DNA of 64,000 nt from NCBI RefSeq assembly GCF_039545095.1, contig NZ_BAABRS010000003.1, forward strand, positions 434,001 to 498,000. Reading direction: 5' to 3'. The DNA is from Fodinibius salicampi (GTDB lineage: Bacteria; Bacteroidota; Rhodothermia; Balneolales; Balneolaceae). The first letter of the stretch is position 1. Each line of letters starts with the position of its first letter. Below, in pieces: positions 45,514-53,409 of this stretch. Under the pieces are notes generated by a model. That model saw only the letters and a list, made by a program, of their open reading frames with translations, searched no databases and was not told where the DNA came from. The position numbers and the translations under genes were made by a program.

Positions 45514-45864
45514 TTAATCCAGCGTCACAAAAATGGATTTCCGCGGCTGGTTATCAACCGCTCGGCTGATATGCCCGCGACCGGTGGTATCTTCAGCAAG
45601 CAGTACGTCTCCCGTACTAAAGCGGCGTACCGTGCCATCCCCGATTTCCACATCCACCGCTCCTTCCAGCATAATGATATATTGTCTTCGGGGAGCATTA
45701 TGCCAGTCGTAATCATATTTAGGTCCTGTCTCCCTGAAAATAATTCCCGTGGCCTCCTCCAATTCCGAAAGCACTCCGATATCTCCGGCATCTTCCAAAG
45801 CTATTTCAATATCTTCGAATTGAGATTCTCCGTCCTCTCCGGTATATAAACGCGTTATCTTCAT
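45514..45864 (-). CDS. Cupin-domain protein
   Basis: The protein has 116 residues, a single cupin barrel. A tyrosine-rich strand (KYDYDWHNAPRRQYIIMLEGAVDVEIGD) provides His and Glu positions of cupin motif 1. TGDVLLAEDTTGRGHISR supplies the motif 2 His. Such small cupins bind a metal and may act as enzymes, isomerases or small-molecule sensors; function is not assignable. It sits between an antiporter and a glycosidase on the same strand with gaps of 131 and 84 bases, so co-transcription is uncertain. Confidence 0.75.
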   Translation of the reverse strand: MKITRLYTGEDGESQFEDIEIALEDAGDIGVLSELEEATGIIFRETGPKYDYDWHNAPRRQYIIMLEGAVDVEIGDGTVRRFSTGDVLLAEDTTGRGHISRAVDNQPRKSIFVTLD

Positions 45865-45948
45865 TTTTCTGTACTTGATTTATTATGGTTTAGAACACCA
45901 ACAGCGGCAAGTATTCAGTTGAACTTTTCTCATAATTATTTAGATAGG

Positions 45949-47040
45949 CTATTGCAGCTCTGGACTATTGGGTATCAGAGCCTCCAGCAGTCCTTCTCTC
46001 CACTGGTTATTATCCCGATCATAAATGCCGAAACCTGCTCCAAACTCCCAGTAGACCCAGCTAAACCCACGCTTTTCGGCTGACCGACGCATATAAGCTG
46101 TCCATATCTCCCTGGATTCCTTTGGTGCTTCGCTGTAGGCCCCGAATTCGCCCATATGGATCGGGCGGTCATGTTCCTCGGCCCACTTCTCGACCCGGTC
46201 AAACTCCTTATCGAGCTCCGCTTTCTGTTCTTCCGTTCCGGTCCACGTAGTTCCGATCCACTCATCGGCTTCCTCACCCTCACCAACCCATTCAGCTCCC
46301 TGGTGTGTAAATTGGAAGGGATTGTAGTTATGGACGGTCACAATAATATTCTGGTCTTCAGCGGGAAGAGAAAGGTCTTCTAATCCACCGGTACCTCCCC
46401 AGGGAGCGGTTCCGATAACAATCGTGCGATTGGGATTGGTTAGCCGGATTGCCTCCAGGGCATCTTGCAAATATACATTCCACCGATCCGGACCAAGATT
46501 ATCATGCGGTTCGTTAAGTACTTCAAAAAGAAGGGTATTGGGAAATTTCTTGTAATGGTCTCCAATTTGTTTCCACAGCGAAATAAATCGCTCCCGATGT
46601 TCTTCCGGCTGTTCCATCAATGCATTGTAATGGTGAATGTTAATCATCACCAGTAAATCCCGGTCCATAGCCCAGTTCACCACTTCGTCAACACGCTCGA
46701 AGAAATCCGGATCAATGGTATAGGGTTCGGTGCTTTGAGCATGAGCATTCCATCGAATTGGTATGCGGACCGCATCAAAACCGGCCTTCCGGATAAGCTC
46801 TATATACTCTTCCTCAATTACCATTCCCCACTCTCCCTCGCTGGGCGCTTCGAGCGCATTACCAAGATTAATGCCCTTGCCAAGTTTTTGGTTTAACTCA
46901 AAAGGATTAAAAGCCTCAGCCGGATTTTCGGGTGGGGAGTAATCATTTTCTGTAGAATCTATCGTATTCCTATTGTTCATACAGGATGTCAGAGAAAAAA
47001 GAATAACGAGAACAAAACAAAAACCGAAGTTACATCTCAT
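45949..47040 (-). CDS. Glycoside hydrolase family 5 lipoprotein (cellulase/endoglucanase-like)
   Basis: The protein has 363 residues. The signal peptide ends in lipobox LTSC (Cys20), anchoring it to the envelope. The GH5 barrel shows GINLGNALEAPSEGEWG, the RIPIRW block, HHYN, the acid/base Glu in LFEVLNEPHDN and the nucleophile Glu in IHMGEFGAYS, ending in WVYWEFGAGFG. GH5 enzymes cleave beta-1,4-glucans, mannans or related polysaccharides by a retaining mechanism. No carbohydrate-binding module is attached. Surface location and a role in degrading plant or algal glucans are inferred. Confidence 0.92.
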   Translation of the reverse strand: MRCNFGFCFVLVILFSLTSCMNNRNTIDSTENDYSPPENPAEAFNPFELNQKLGKGINLGNALEAPSEGEWGMVIEEEYIELIRKAGFDAVRIPIRWNAHAQSTEPYTIDPDFFERVDEVVNWAMDRDLLVMINIHHYNALMEQPEEHRERFISLWKQIGDHYKKFPNTLLFEVLNEPHDNLGPDRWNVYLQDALEAIRLTNPNRTIVIGTAPWGGTGGLEDLSLPAEDQNIIVTVHNYNPFQFTHQGAEWVGEGEEADEWIGTTWTGTEEQKAELDKEFDRVEKWAEEHDRPIHMGEFGAYSEAPKESREIWTAYMRRSAEKRGFSWVYWEFGAGFGIYDRDNNQWREGLLEALIPNSPELQ

Positions 47041-47150
47041 AAGGATGGTTTAAGTGGTTGCTGTTGGAGTCGAAGTACTTAATCTAAGAGGTTTTCCATG
47101 TGCATACAAAATTGCATCTCATTATAGCTAAGAAAAAAATTTATGGTTAA

Positions 47151-47336
47151 GATTTTGATAATAGACTTTCACGAGATGACTACAGGAATTCCACACGAAG
47201 TTCCATTGCAAATCATATGACTCATTTGGGGATTGACCAGACAGTGTTAGGTACTTTTCTTAATCTCAAAAGTTTGCTCAGGAATGGCCAGGTAAAAGCT
47301 ATTTATGATAGACGTGAATATAAAGACAAGCGTTAA
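47151..47336 (+). pseudogene. C-terminal remnant of a tyrosine recombinase (phage-type integrase)
   Basis: An open stretch after a stop at 47148 encodes about 61 residues and ends with TAA at 47334. It reads like the last third of a tyrosine recombinase: a DDYRNSTRSSIANHMTHLG stretch in place of DLRRTxxTxMxxLG, an FLNL position corresponding to LNH, and VKAIYDRREYKDKR with the catalytic-type Tyr at the usual distance. The active-site His is replaced by Leu and the Arg motif is altered. Core domains and the N-terminus are missing, so it is a decayed fragment. The nearest ATG in frame is at 47217. Confidence 0.6.
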
Positions 47337-47371
47337 ATCAACGGGGGGAGTGAGAGCGATCAGAGGCTGAA

Positions 47372-48127
47372 CTAAAAGTTTTGAAATTCCTGTAACAAGC
47401 TTTTATAGTTTTTACTCATTTTTTGTTTGACATCATTCTTCATGTGAACCAGATAATTGCCATAATTATGGTCTTCTATTTTGATAATCCAATCTATATT
47501 GACAATGACGGAACGCGAAATCCGATAGAACTGTGATGGATCAAGGCACTCTTCAAAACCGGAAAGAGTGTGACGAATAAAATACTTTGCTTCTTCGGTG
47601 ACAATCCTAACATAATTGCCGTCCGACTCCATCCACAGTACATCATCTGAGTTTATCAGAAAATATTCCCCATTCTTTTTTATTATAAAGCGCTCGAGTG
47701 GATTCTTTTTCTCTATGTTATGAAGGGCAGATTTAATCTTTCTGTCATATTGTGAAGTATGACGATCTTTCTCTTTTAAAAAACGATTGAGACTTACCTG
47801 TAAGCGATCTTCATCCAGTGGTTTGTGGATATAGTCAAGAGCTTCTACCTCAAAAGCTTTTACAGCATATTCACTGTAGGCGGTAACGAAAATAAAATAA
47901 GGAAGAGGCTCGCATTCGATGTTATCTATAACTCTGAAACCATCTATTTCAGGCATTTCTATATCTAAGAAAACCAGCTCGGGACAATATTCATTGATAG
48001 TATTAATAGCTTCAAGCCCGTTTTTACAGGTTGCCAAAATTTCTATATACCCAAAGTTTTTTAGCAGTGCCGATAACTTTTCCCGGGCGTGACCTTCATC
48101 ATCAACAAGAATCGTTTTTATCCTCAT
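47372..48127 (-). CDS. LytTR-family response regulator
   Basis: The protein has 251 residues. The receiver domain has ILVDDEG, phospho-Asp in LVFLDIEMPEIDG near residue 55 and Lys in YIHKPLDEDRL. A LytTR DNA-binding domain follows (about 145-250), with VLWMESDGNYVRIVTEE and FYRISRSVIVNIDWI. The gene is the last of three minus-strand genes encoding a LytS-like kinase and a pseudo-kinase; the 15-base gap to the kinase gene indicates one operon. Targets may include the divergent ankyrin gene at 50652, though no LytTR direct repeats are recognised there. Confidence 0.94.
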   Translation of the reverse strand: MRIKTILVDDEGHAREKLSALLKNFGYIEILATCKNGLEAINTINEYCPELVFLDIEMPEIDGFRVIDNIECEPLPYFIFVTAYSEYAVKAFEVEALDYIHKPLDEDRLQVSLNRFLKEKDRHTSQYDRKIKSALHNIEKKNPLERFIIKKNGEYFLINSDDVLWMESDGNYVRIVTEEAKYFIRHTLSGFEECLDPSQFYRISRSVIVNIDWIIKIEDHNYGNYLVHMKNDVKQKMSKNYKSLLQEFQNF

Positions 48128-48142
48128 GATATCACCTGCTTA

Positions 48143-49255
48143 TCAAGATGTCACATTTGCTTTTAAATCTTTCTCAGGAATCAATATTTCTGATATAATA
48201 CCTCCGGATTCTAAAGAAAGAAGGTTTAATTTTGCACTTTCTCCATAGTATAACCTGATACGTTCCCTTACGTTTTTAAGTCCGATTCCTTTATCTTTTT
48301 CTTGACTTCTTTTTCGTAAACCGGGACCATCATCTATGACTGCTATACGGACATTATCTCCCCGGGATTCAGACTTTATTTTAATAGTGCACTTTTTCAT
48401 CGTTTTTGCCACCCCATGCACCAGTGAGTTTTCAACCAATGGCTGAAGTAAATAACGGGGAATCTGAACATTCATGGTTTCCGGCGCAATGGAATAGACA
48501 ACTTGTAGCCGATCATGGAAACGATGTGCTTCAATAGCGAGATACTTTTTGATGAAATCCACTTCTTCTTTCAGGGAAGATTGTTCTGGACCGGACCGGT
48601 CAAAGGTATTTTTCAAAAGCTTTTCCAACTTATCCACCATTTTTTTGGCGGTGTCCGGATCGGTAGAAATCATTTGATCTACCATACTCAGGGTATTAAA
48701 TAAAAAGTGGGGCTTGATCTGAGCTCTTAAGCTGGATAAGCTGGCAAGTTCCAGCTGTGACTCTAGTTCATTTGATTTCCGTTTAATGTTGCCAAGTTCT
48801 TCATAATATTTACTCAAGCCTAACAGTACAACGAGCCCCCAATAGGTAAAAAATAAAATTGAACCAATGCTAAAAAATTGCCGAACTAAAATAGATTCGA
48901 TTTGATGATATCCCATCCCAAAGAAAAATACTCCCTCCAGAAAATAGAAGATCATCAATTGAAAAACTATTAAAAAGACCGGCATGAACAGTAGGCTAAG
49001 GAGGATATGAAAAAGGATATTACTGCCACTGTTGAAAATGGGTTTACTTACAGATAACCAGTAAATGAGCGGCAGAAACAGAATTGGGGTTATAGCTATC
49101 AACCCAGAACGTACAATTAAATTATAAAAACTGGCTTCTCTACCTGCATAGAAATATAGCGCTGGTATAAACGTGGTGATAAACAAAACTGCAAAGAGTA
49201 TACCCAGGAATAGACCGGTTTTAACTTTCGGGCTCTTTAATAACCGAATATTCAT
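48143..49255 (-). CDS. LytS/YehU-type membrane histidine kinase
   Basis: The protein has 370 residues. Four membrane helices span about residues 10-155 with no known sensor domain. A coiled-coil linker leads to the His_kinase (PF06580) domain with the phospho-His in LRAQIKPHFLFNTLSMV. The ATPase half has LVENSLVHGV (N-box), VIDDGPGL and GIGLKNVRERI. All catalytic residues look intact. Its start codon lies two bases after the stop of the pseudo-kinase gene, so translation is coupled. It should phosphorylate the LytTR regulator encoded downstream. Confidence 0.94.
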   Translation of the reverse strand: MNIRLLKSPKVKTGLFLGILFAVLFITTFIPALYFYAGREASFYNLIVRSGLIAITPILFLPLIYWLSVSKPIFNSGSNILFHILLSLLFMPVFLIVFQLMIFYFLEGVFFFGMGYHQIESILVRQFFSIGSILFFTYWGLVVLLGLSKYYEELGNIKRKSNELESQLELASLSSLRAQIKPHFLFNTLSMVDQMISTDPDTAKKMVDKLEKLLKNTFDRSGPEQSSLKEEVDFIKKYLAIEAHRFHDRLQVVYSIAPETMNVQIPRYLLQPLVENSLVHGVAKTMKKCTIKIKSESRGDNVRIAVIDDGPGLRKRSQEKDKGIGLKNVRERIRLYYGESAKLNLLSLESGGIISEILIPEKDLKANVTS

Positions 49256-49256
49256 G

Positions 49257-50312
49257 CTATTCCACCTTCATATATAAGTAAATGGATAAACAATCATTAT
49301 CAACTTCAGCCTTTAGTGTACTGCCAGCATATGGAGCAAGTAAATCATTTATTTCCGCAAACTGATCATCGTTCTTTAATTTACCCTCCAGCGTTTCTGC
49401 TTGTTCGATCGGGTAAAATTCAAGAACCAAATGTATAAAATCGGCATTGATCTCCGTTGATCTGCATACAACCTTCTCAACCTGCCGCGTAAAATCTGCA
49501 TATCTTCCAAAAAACAACTGCTCAAAAAAGGGAGCCATCAACACCAAAGAGGGTATTTCTATATCTAAATGAAAGTCATCTATCTTTTGATGATATGATA
49601 ACTCCCGCCCTAATCTGAGTTTCAAAGCCTTTAAGTAATGTTCCAAAAATTGGAGATTCTTTTTAACGGGAATACGCTCTTCCTGGATGTTATCAATCAA
49701 ATTTCGCAGCTGCTTACTTAAATTTAACAGTAAGGCAGATGCTTTTTCGGGATTTTCGTGCATATTTTTTTTGATAAAATCCAGATTAGGATAAATGATC
49801 TCAGGATTAAGTTTCAGCTCTAATTGTTTAAAATTTTCTTTCTGTAGCTTCAGTTTTATTTCTGACTGATTAAGTAACCGGTTTTCCTTTTCCTGAATTT
49901 TGACCATGCCAACAGCTAATCCTATTGAGATGATGTAAATAAGCACACGAAGATTTAAAAACCCCATTACATCTCTGATTATAGTATCTACTATAAAGTT
50001 GGCCCCAATTAGTAATGAATTGAAATATACCTGCCATACAGAATGCACGGCAATTAACATTACCAACAGTAAAAGATGAATCGCAGCCGTTTTAACAGAA
50101 ATAGAGGTAAACAGCCATCTTTTGGTTTTGTATAATTCTTGAACCGTAATAAAAAAAGCGCCTACCGGAATAAATACTACCACCTCAGCCAAAAAAATTC
50201 TCCCTAAGCTGAATGTCTCCCCCATTTCTGCCACAATAAAACTGGTGACTGTAAAATTATACAGTACGTAAATAGATGCAGCTACCGCTAAAACTAAACC
50301 CGACTGTTTCAT
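49257..50312 (-). CDS. Pseudo-histidine kinase of the LytS type (no phospho-His, no N-box Asn)
   Basis: The protein has 351 residues. The architecture equals its downstream neighbour: four membrane helices (about 5-140), a coiled-coil linker (about 138-170) and a LytS-like cytoplasmic region. At the phosphorylation motif the sequence is LELKLNPEIIYPNLDFI, with Glu in place of His and Pro in place of Asn. The N-box position reads FFEQLFFG, and no glycine-rich ATP lid is visible. Neither autophosphorylation nor ATP binding is expected. It is first in the operon and translationally coupled to the active kinase, suggesting a heterodimer partner or signal receptor. Confidence 0.85.
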   Translation of the reverse strand: MKQSGLVLAVAASIYVLYNFTVTSFIVAEMGETFSLGRIFLAEVVVFIPVGAFFITVQELYKTKRWLFTSISVKTAAIHLLLLVMLIAVHSVWQVYFNSLLIGANFIVDTIIRDVMGFLNLRVLIYIISIGLAVGMVKIQEKENRLLNQSEIKLKLQKENFKQLELKLNPEIIYPNLDFIKKNMHENPEKASALLLNLSKQLRNLIDNIQEERIPVKKNLQFLEHYLKALKLRLGRELSYHQKIDDFHLDIEIPSLVLMAPFFEQLFFGRYADFTRQVEKVVCRSTEINADFIHLVLEFYPIEQAETLEGKLKNDDQFAEINDLLAPYAGSTLKAEVDNDCLSIYLYMKVE

Positions 50313-50651
50313 TATCTGTATTCCTGTTGTTCTGCCTCTTATAGTGATTTAAAAGGTGTCATTTACCCTCATCATACTTACAAAATTCACTATAGTGCCA
50401 CCGTTTTTTCTCTCTAAAGATACATTTAGTACCGCAAAATAAGGAAGAAAATGTGATGAAGTACTATAATATTGCAACGAATAACTTATCTCTATAGAAA
50501 AATAGTTACTGGTTTACTCCCATTTAATATTTCATCACGCTCTATTACCATTTTATCACATACTGCTATCGTTCGTCACTTAATCACAACCTCCATTCTT
50601 GCTTCGCGTATACTTCTTCAAGCACCCCAATACTAACCAACAAGGAAAACA
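50313..50651. other. Divergent intergenic region between the LytTR operon and an ankyrin gene
   Basis: No gene is seen in 339 bp. It contains a perfect 10-bp palindrome CACTATAGTG at 50388-50397, beside GTGCCA. On the minus strand there is also TATCTTTA (near 50413-50420), one base off the -7 consensus, which could start the LytTR operon about 100 bases upstream. Confidence 0.4.
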
Positions 50652-51134
50652 ATGAAAGCTATCAACTCACTTACCAAAGTATTCGGATTTCTGTTGATCT
50701 CAGTAATATTTATGACAGCAACAGAAATTGCGGAAGCACAAATGAAATCTGATATAATTCAATATGTATTGAAGAGCGATTCAAAAGCATTGTCGACTGC
50801 TCTATCGAACGGAGCAGATGTAAACCAGCAAACAAAAGTAGGAAATACTCCCCTCATGATTGCAGCTAAAATTGGTGATCGCCTGACAATTGAGGCACTT
50901 CTATCCAATGATGCTAACGTTAACTTACGTAATGACGCAGGAGCAACAGCACTCATGATTGCAGCAAAATATAACAATTCCCATATTGTTACTGCACTGC
51001 TTGATAACGGAGCTGATCCAACGATTAAAAATAATGATGGACATACCGCCTCTAGTTTTGCCAAGGCTTACAAACGATCTGAAATTTTTGCTCAGCTAAA
51101 ATTAGCTGAACAAAACTTCATTGCTCAAAAGTAA
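50652..51134 (+). CDS. Exported ankyrin-repeat protein
   Basis: The protein has 160 residues. The signal peptide ends at about residue 30 (EIAEAQ). Three to four ankyrin repeats follow (about 35-150), with the canonical GNTPLMIAAKIGD and GATALMIAAKYNN turns and NGADP/NDANV loops. Ankyrin repeats mediate protein binding, and export suggests a periplasmic partner. The gene is divergent from the LytTR operon and closed by a strong terminator at 51181. A paralogue of the same size and layout lies at 59631. Confidence 0.88.
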   Translation: MKAINSLTKVFGFLLISVIFMTATEIAEAQMKSDIIQYVLKSDSKALSTALSNGADVNQQTKVGNTPLMIAAKIGDRLTIEALLSNDANVNLRNDAGATALMIAAKYNNSHIVTALLDNGADPTIKNNDGHTASSFAKAYKRSEIFAQLKLAEQNFIAQK

Positions 51135-51180
51135 AATATGTCGAACATGAATAATAACATATTCCAAATTGAAAATAAGA

Positions 51181-51214
51181 AAAGCCTTCCATACAAAATG
51201 GAAGGCTTTTTATA
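51181..51214 (+). terminator. Rho-independent terminator of the ankyrin gene
   Basis: Twelve-base arms AAAGCCTTCCAT and ATGGAAGGCTTT are followed by TTATAT. It lies 47 bases after the stop. Confidence 0.9.
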
Positions 51215-51442
51215 TTGGTTCCATATTTTAGCAGCTGCTGTGGTACTATCAAATGATGCGGAATGCTTGATATACAATATACAATACCACTAGATATACC
51301 ATCGAGCCTGTCTTTAACCAATAGAGTAGGTGATAGTTCTAAAGAATCGAGATAACTTAGCTTGATCAGCAACTCCGGTCGCCAGCTAAAGGTTTAAAAC
51401 TAAGATTTATGGAGTTAAATTTTTGTATAAAGGTGCGAAAAG

Positions 51443-51510
51443 ATACACTTATGTACAAAAACGCATACACTTATAAATAAATGTATGTAAACTTGTGCAC
51501 ATGTATGTAT
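51443..51510. repeat. Short direct and inverted repeats before the antitoxin remnant
   Basis: ATACACTTAT occurs twice (51443-51452 and 51465-51474) and ATGTATGTA occurs twice (51481 and 51501). CATACA and TGTATG form an inverted pair. AbiEi-type antitoxins bind inverted repeats upstream of their own genes (family knowledge), so this may be the relic operator. Confidence 0.4.
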
Positions 51511-51604
51511 CAGAAAAAAATAATGCCATAAATGTCTTTAAAAAGCATGGCGGCATACTCAGAACTTCAGAAGCTCTGGCTGAGGGTATATACCGACAAT
51601 CCGT
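51501..51604 (+). pseudogene. Truncated AbiEi-family antitoxin N-terminus
   Basis: The frame starts with ATG at 51501 and continues to a stop at 51645, but family-like sequence ends near 51604. The block VFKKHGGILRTSEALAEGI is the winged-helix start of AbiEi-type antitoxins and related regulators. After GIYRQS the sequence changes abruptly into IS3 transposase code in another frame. Only about 35 of the usual ~190-250 residues remain, and no toxin gene is present. The reading rests on this single motif, so the exact subfamily is uncertain. Confidence 0.5.
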
Positions 51605-51829
51605 ATTATTGAGTCTTTTAACGGGAGCTTCCAAGACGAATGCTTGAACCTGCACTGGTTCCTTTCTCTTGTCGATGCTCGCGGGAAGATTGAGACCTGG
51701 AAGACCGAATATAACTCCTTCCGTCCGCACAGCTAACTAGGAGATGTAACCCCGAATGAGCACATTCAGAAACATCAAATAATGACCTATTCTCTACTTT
51801 TGACTGGGTAAATTACGGGGAGGGGCTCA
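51605..51829 (+). mobile_element. IS3-family transposase C-terminal remnant with right end
   Basis: The plus-strand frame reads IESFNGSFQDECLN, then WFLSLVDARGKIETWKTEY and FRPHS, the C-terminus of IS3-group OrfB, which includes the last catalytic Glu region. It is broken by an in-frame TAA at 51734, where HSALG is normally found, and continues LGDVTPNEH to a stop at 51809. The sequence after it (about 51815-51829, ACGGGGAGGGGCTCA) resembles the right end of such elements. The 5' two thirds of the element are absent. Insertion or recombination next to the antitoxin remnant truncated both. Confidence 0.7.
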
Positions 51830-52082
51830 TAAACATTAGGTCTTGAACCAGACAAATCTGCAATCAATTATTCAGATTTTCTTATATGTTTTAAGATCAC
51901 GTCGGTAATCCGATCTTGATGTTCAATATCATCTGCTCGTATCCCATCTATTTCTGCACAGCAACTGAAACTTATGCAAAAAGAGCTTGTCTCCAAACTT
52001 GAGTATCCCTTAAGAATAGAACTAATAGAAACCTTGTACCAGACCAGAAGGAGGGCTTTAAATTTGGCTAACCATACAAAAC

Positions 52083-52117
52083 AAAAAAGCCGCTAACTCT
52101 TTGCGAGATAGCGGCTT
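52083..52117 (-). terminator. Terminator of tRNA-Asp
   Basis: On the minus strand, arms AGCCGCTA and TAGCGGCT are followed by TTTTTTG. It lies just downstream of the tRNA 3' end. Confidence 0.85.
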
Positions 52118-52126
52118 ATAATAATG

Positions 52127-52200
52127 CGATCCGGACGAGACTCGAACTCGCGACCTCCTGCGTGACAGGCAGGCGTTCTAACCAACTGAACTACCGGACC
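52127..52200 (-). tRNA. tRNA-Asp (anticodon GTC)
   Basis: A complete cloverleaf is visible: acceptor arms GGTCCGG and CCGGATC with one G-T pair, a D-arm with AGTTGGTTAGA, anticodon stem CCTGC/GCAGG around CTGTCAC (anticodon GTC), and T-loop GTTCGAGTC. The discriminator base is G, as in tRNA-Asp. The CCA end is not encoded. A strong Bacteroidota promoter precedes it and a terminator follows. The downstream side holds AbiEi and IS3 remnants, so the gene may have served as an integration site. Confidence 0.96.
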
Positions 52201-52209
52201 AAAGAGCTC

Positions 52210-52241
52210 CAAATATAACTACCTTATCGCACACATGTCAA
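52210..52241 (-). promoter_or_regulatory. Bacteroidota-type promoter of tRNA-Asp
   Basis: On the minus strand TTGACA is followed after 21 bases (counted from TTG) by TATATTTG, an exact TAnnTTTG -7 box. The predicted start lies close to the tRNA 5' end at 52200. Confidence 0.8.
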
Positions 52242-52304
52242 GCTCTAATTTTATTTTCTTTAATGCTTTTGGTTGACTCATATAAATTAGTTACCATTTA
52301 AAAA

Positions 52305-52715
52305 ATGGATAACATACTGCTTATGTATCAACCGACATTTATAGAAGTTTCTCACGACATTAGTGTCGAAGTAAAACCGGTTTACCTGGAACAGGAGTCG
52401 AGTCCTGTGTCCAATAAACATGTCTTTGCTTATTTTATCTCTATAAACAACTTAGGATCGCGAACCGTAAAGTTGCTCCGCCGGCATTGGCTTATTGAAG
52501 ACTCTATTGGCGAAACGCACGAGATAGACGGGGAAGGAGTTATCGGACAAAAACCCACTATCCCACCAGATGGTGAGCATTCCTATAACAGTTTCTGTGT
52601 GCTAAATTCGTATAAGGGCAGTATGAAGGGATTTTATACCATGCAGACTATGGATGACCAGGTTTTAAAAGTACGCATTCCAAAATTCCTGCTGATTTCA
52701 CACCTGTTGAATTAA
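52305..52715 (+). CDS. apaG: ApaG-domain protein
   Basis: The protein has 136 residues; a second ATG at residue 7 (52323) fits the usual family start MYQ better. The ApaG/FN3-like beta domain shows VEVKPVYLEQES, FAYFISINNLGSRTVKLLRRHW and GEGVIGQKPTIPPDGEHSYNSF, ending with the GSMKGFYTMQ block. ApaG is a small cytoplasmic protein of unclear role, historically tied to Co2+/Mg2+ efflux phenotypes; the domain also occurs in F-box proteins. No rsmA/apaH neighbours are present. It is expressed alone. Confidence 0.92.
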   Translation: MDNILLMYQPTFIEVSHDISVEVKPVYLEQESSPVSNKHVFAYFISINNLGSRTVKLLRRHWLIEDSIGETHEIDGEGVIGQKPTIPPDGEHSYNSFCVLNSYKGSMKGFYTMQTMDDQVLKVRIPKFLLISHLLN

Positions 52716-52804
52716 ACTATTGGTCAAAAATAAAAGGAGGACCGTAAGTATCAGTTACGGCCCTCTGTCGGGATGGTGATGGGATGTATTAGGGATACAG
52801 TGTA

Positions 52805-53356
52805 TTAACTATCCAAAGACGTTTCTATTGCCTTTAAAATTTCATCACTTTCAGGTTTTGTATCACTGCGAAAACGATGGACTAACTCCCCGTCTTTTCC
52901 AATCAAAAATTTCTCGAAATTCCACTTAATCTCGCCGGTAAAATCGGGGTTTGAAGCCGTTGTGAGGTATTTAAACAGAGGATGCTGATCTTCACCCTTA
53001 ACCGAAATTTTTGAAAACAACGGGAACCCTACATCGTAATTCACATTGCAAAATTGCTTTATTTCCTCGTCACTGCCCGGTTCCTGACCTCCAAAATTGT
53101 TCGCGGGAAAGCCCAAAACCTCAAACCCCTGATCGTTATACTTCTCATAAATATTTTGCAACCCCTCGTACTGGGGAGTAAAACCACATTCAGACGCCGT
53201 ATTAACAATAAGCAGTACCTTCCCTTCATACTTTTGAAGAGGTGTTACCTCGCCGTCAATGTTTGTAGGTTCAAATTCATATACAGAAGTATTATTTTCA
53301 CCCATAAACGAAAAAGTAAGCATGAATAAGGTTATCAGTAATCCGAGAGATTTCAT
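52805..53356 (-). CDS. Exported glutathione peroxidase-like thiol peroxidase
   Basis: The protein has 183 residues. A signal peptide (about 1-19) precedes a GPx fold. The active site has Cys in VNTASECGFTPQYEGL (in place of selenocysteine), Gln in FPANNFGGQEPG and Trp in IKWNFEKFLIGKDG. A second Cys in QFCNVNY may resolve the sulfenic acid, as in thioredoxin-dependent GPx proteins. It reduces peroxides in the periplasm. It is divergent from the outer-membrane protein gene at 53410, only 53 bases away. Confidence 0.93.
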   Translation of the reverse strand: MKSLGLLITLFMLTFSFMGENNTSVYEFEPTNIDGEVTPLQKYEGKVLLIVNTASECGFTPQYEGLQNIYEKYNDQGFEVLGFPANNFGGQEPGSDEEIKQFCNVNYDVGFPLFSKISVKGEDQHPLFKYLTTASNPDFTGEIKWNFEKFLIGKDGELVHRFRSDTKPESDEILKAIETSLDS

Positions 53357-53409
53357 AGATTGTAAGCTGTTGTTTTATTTAATGTAACTGAACATATAAA
53401 TGTAAATTT

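Noticed and set aside
50388-50400. Palindrome CACTATAGTG next to a reverse-strand TGGCAC as a sigma54 promoter of the LytTR operon
   Set aside because: The -24 hexamer is perfect, but no GC lies at the -12 position and no enhancer-like pair is upstream.
51118-51372. Minus-strand frame of 84 codons after the first ankyrin gene
   Set aside because: Its 3' half runs through the ankyrin terminator and the end of that gene, it has no ribosome-binding site, and its composition is not protein-like.
51449-51730. Minus-strand 93-codon frame opposite the antitoxin and IS3 remnants
   Set aside because: It is antisense to recognisable AbiEi and IS3 code and has no similarity of its own.
51868-52080. 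Minus-strand open stretch ending EIDGIRADDIEHQDRI...IRKSE
   Set aside because: The last 30 residues look protein-like, but the frame begins inside the tRNA terminator, its only start is a TTG at about 52000, and no family is recognised. It may be another fossil, but support is too thin for a feature.
52730-52775. Hairpin with CCGTAA and TTACGG arms after apaG
   Set aside because: The stem is only six bases and lacks a T-run, so it is not listed as a terminator.
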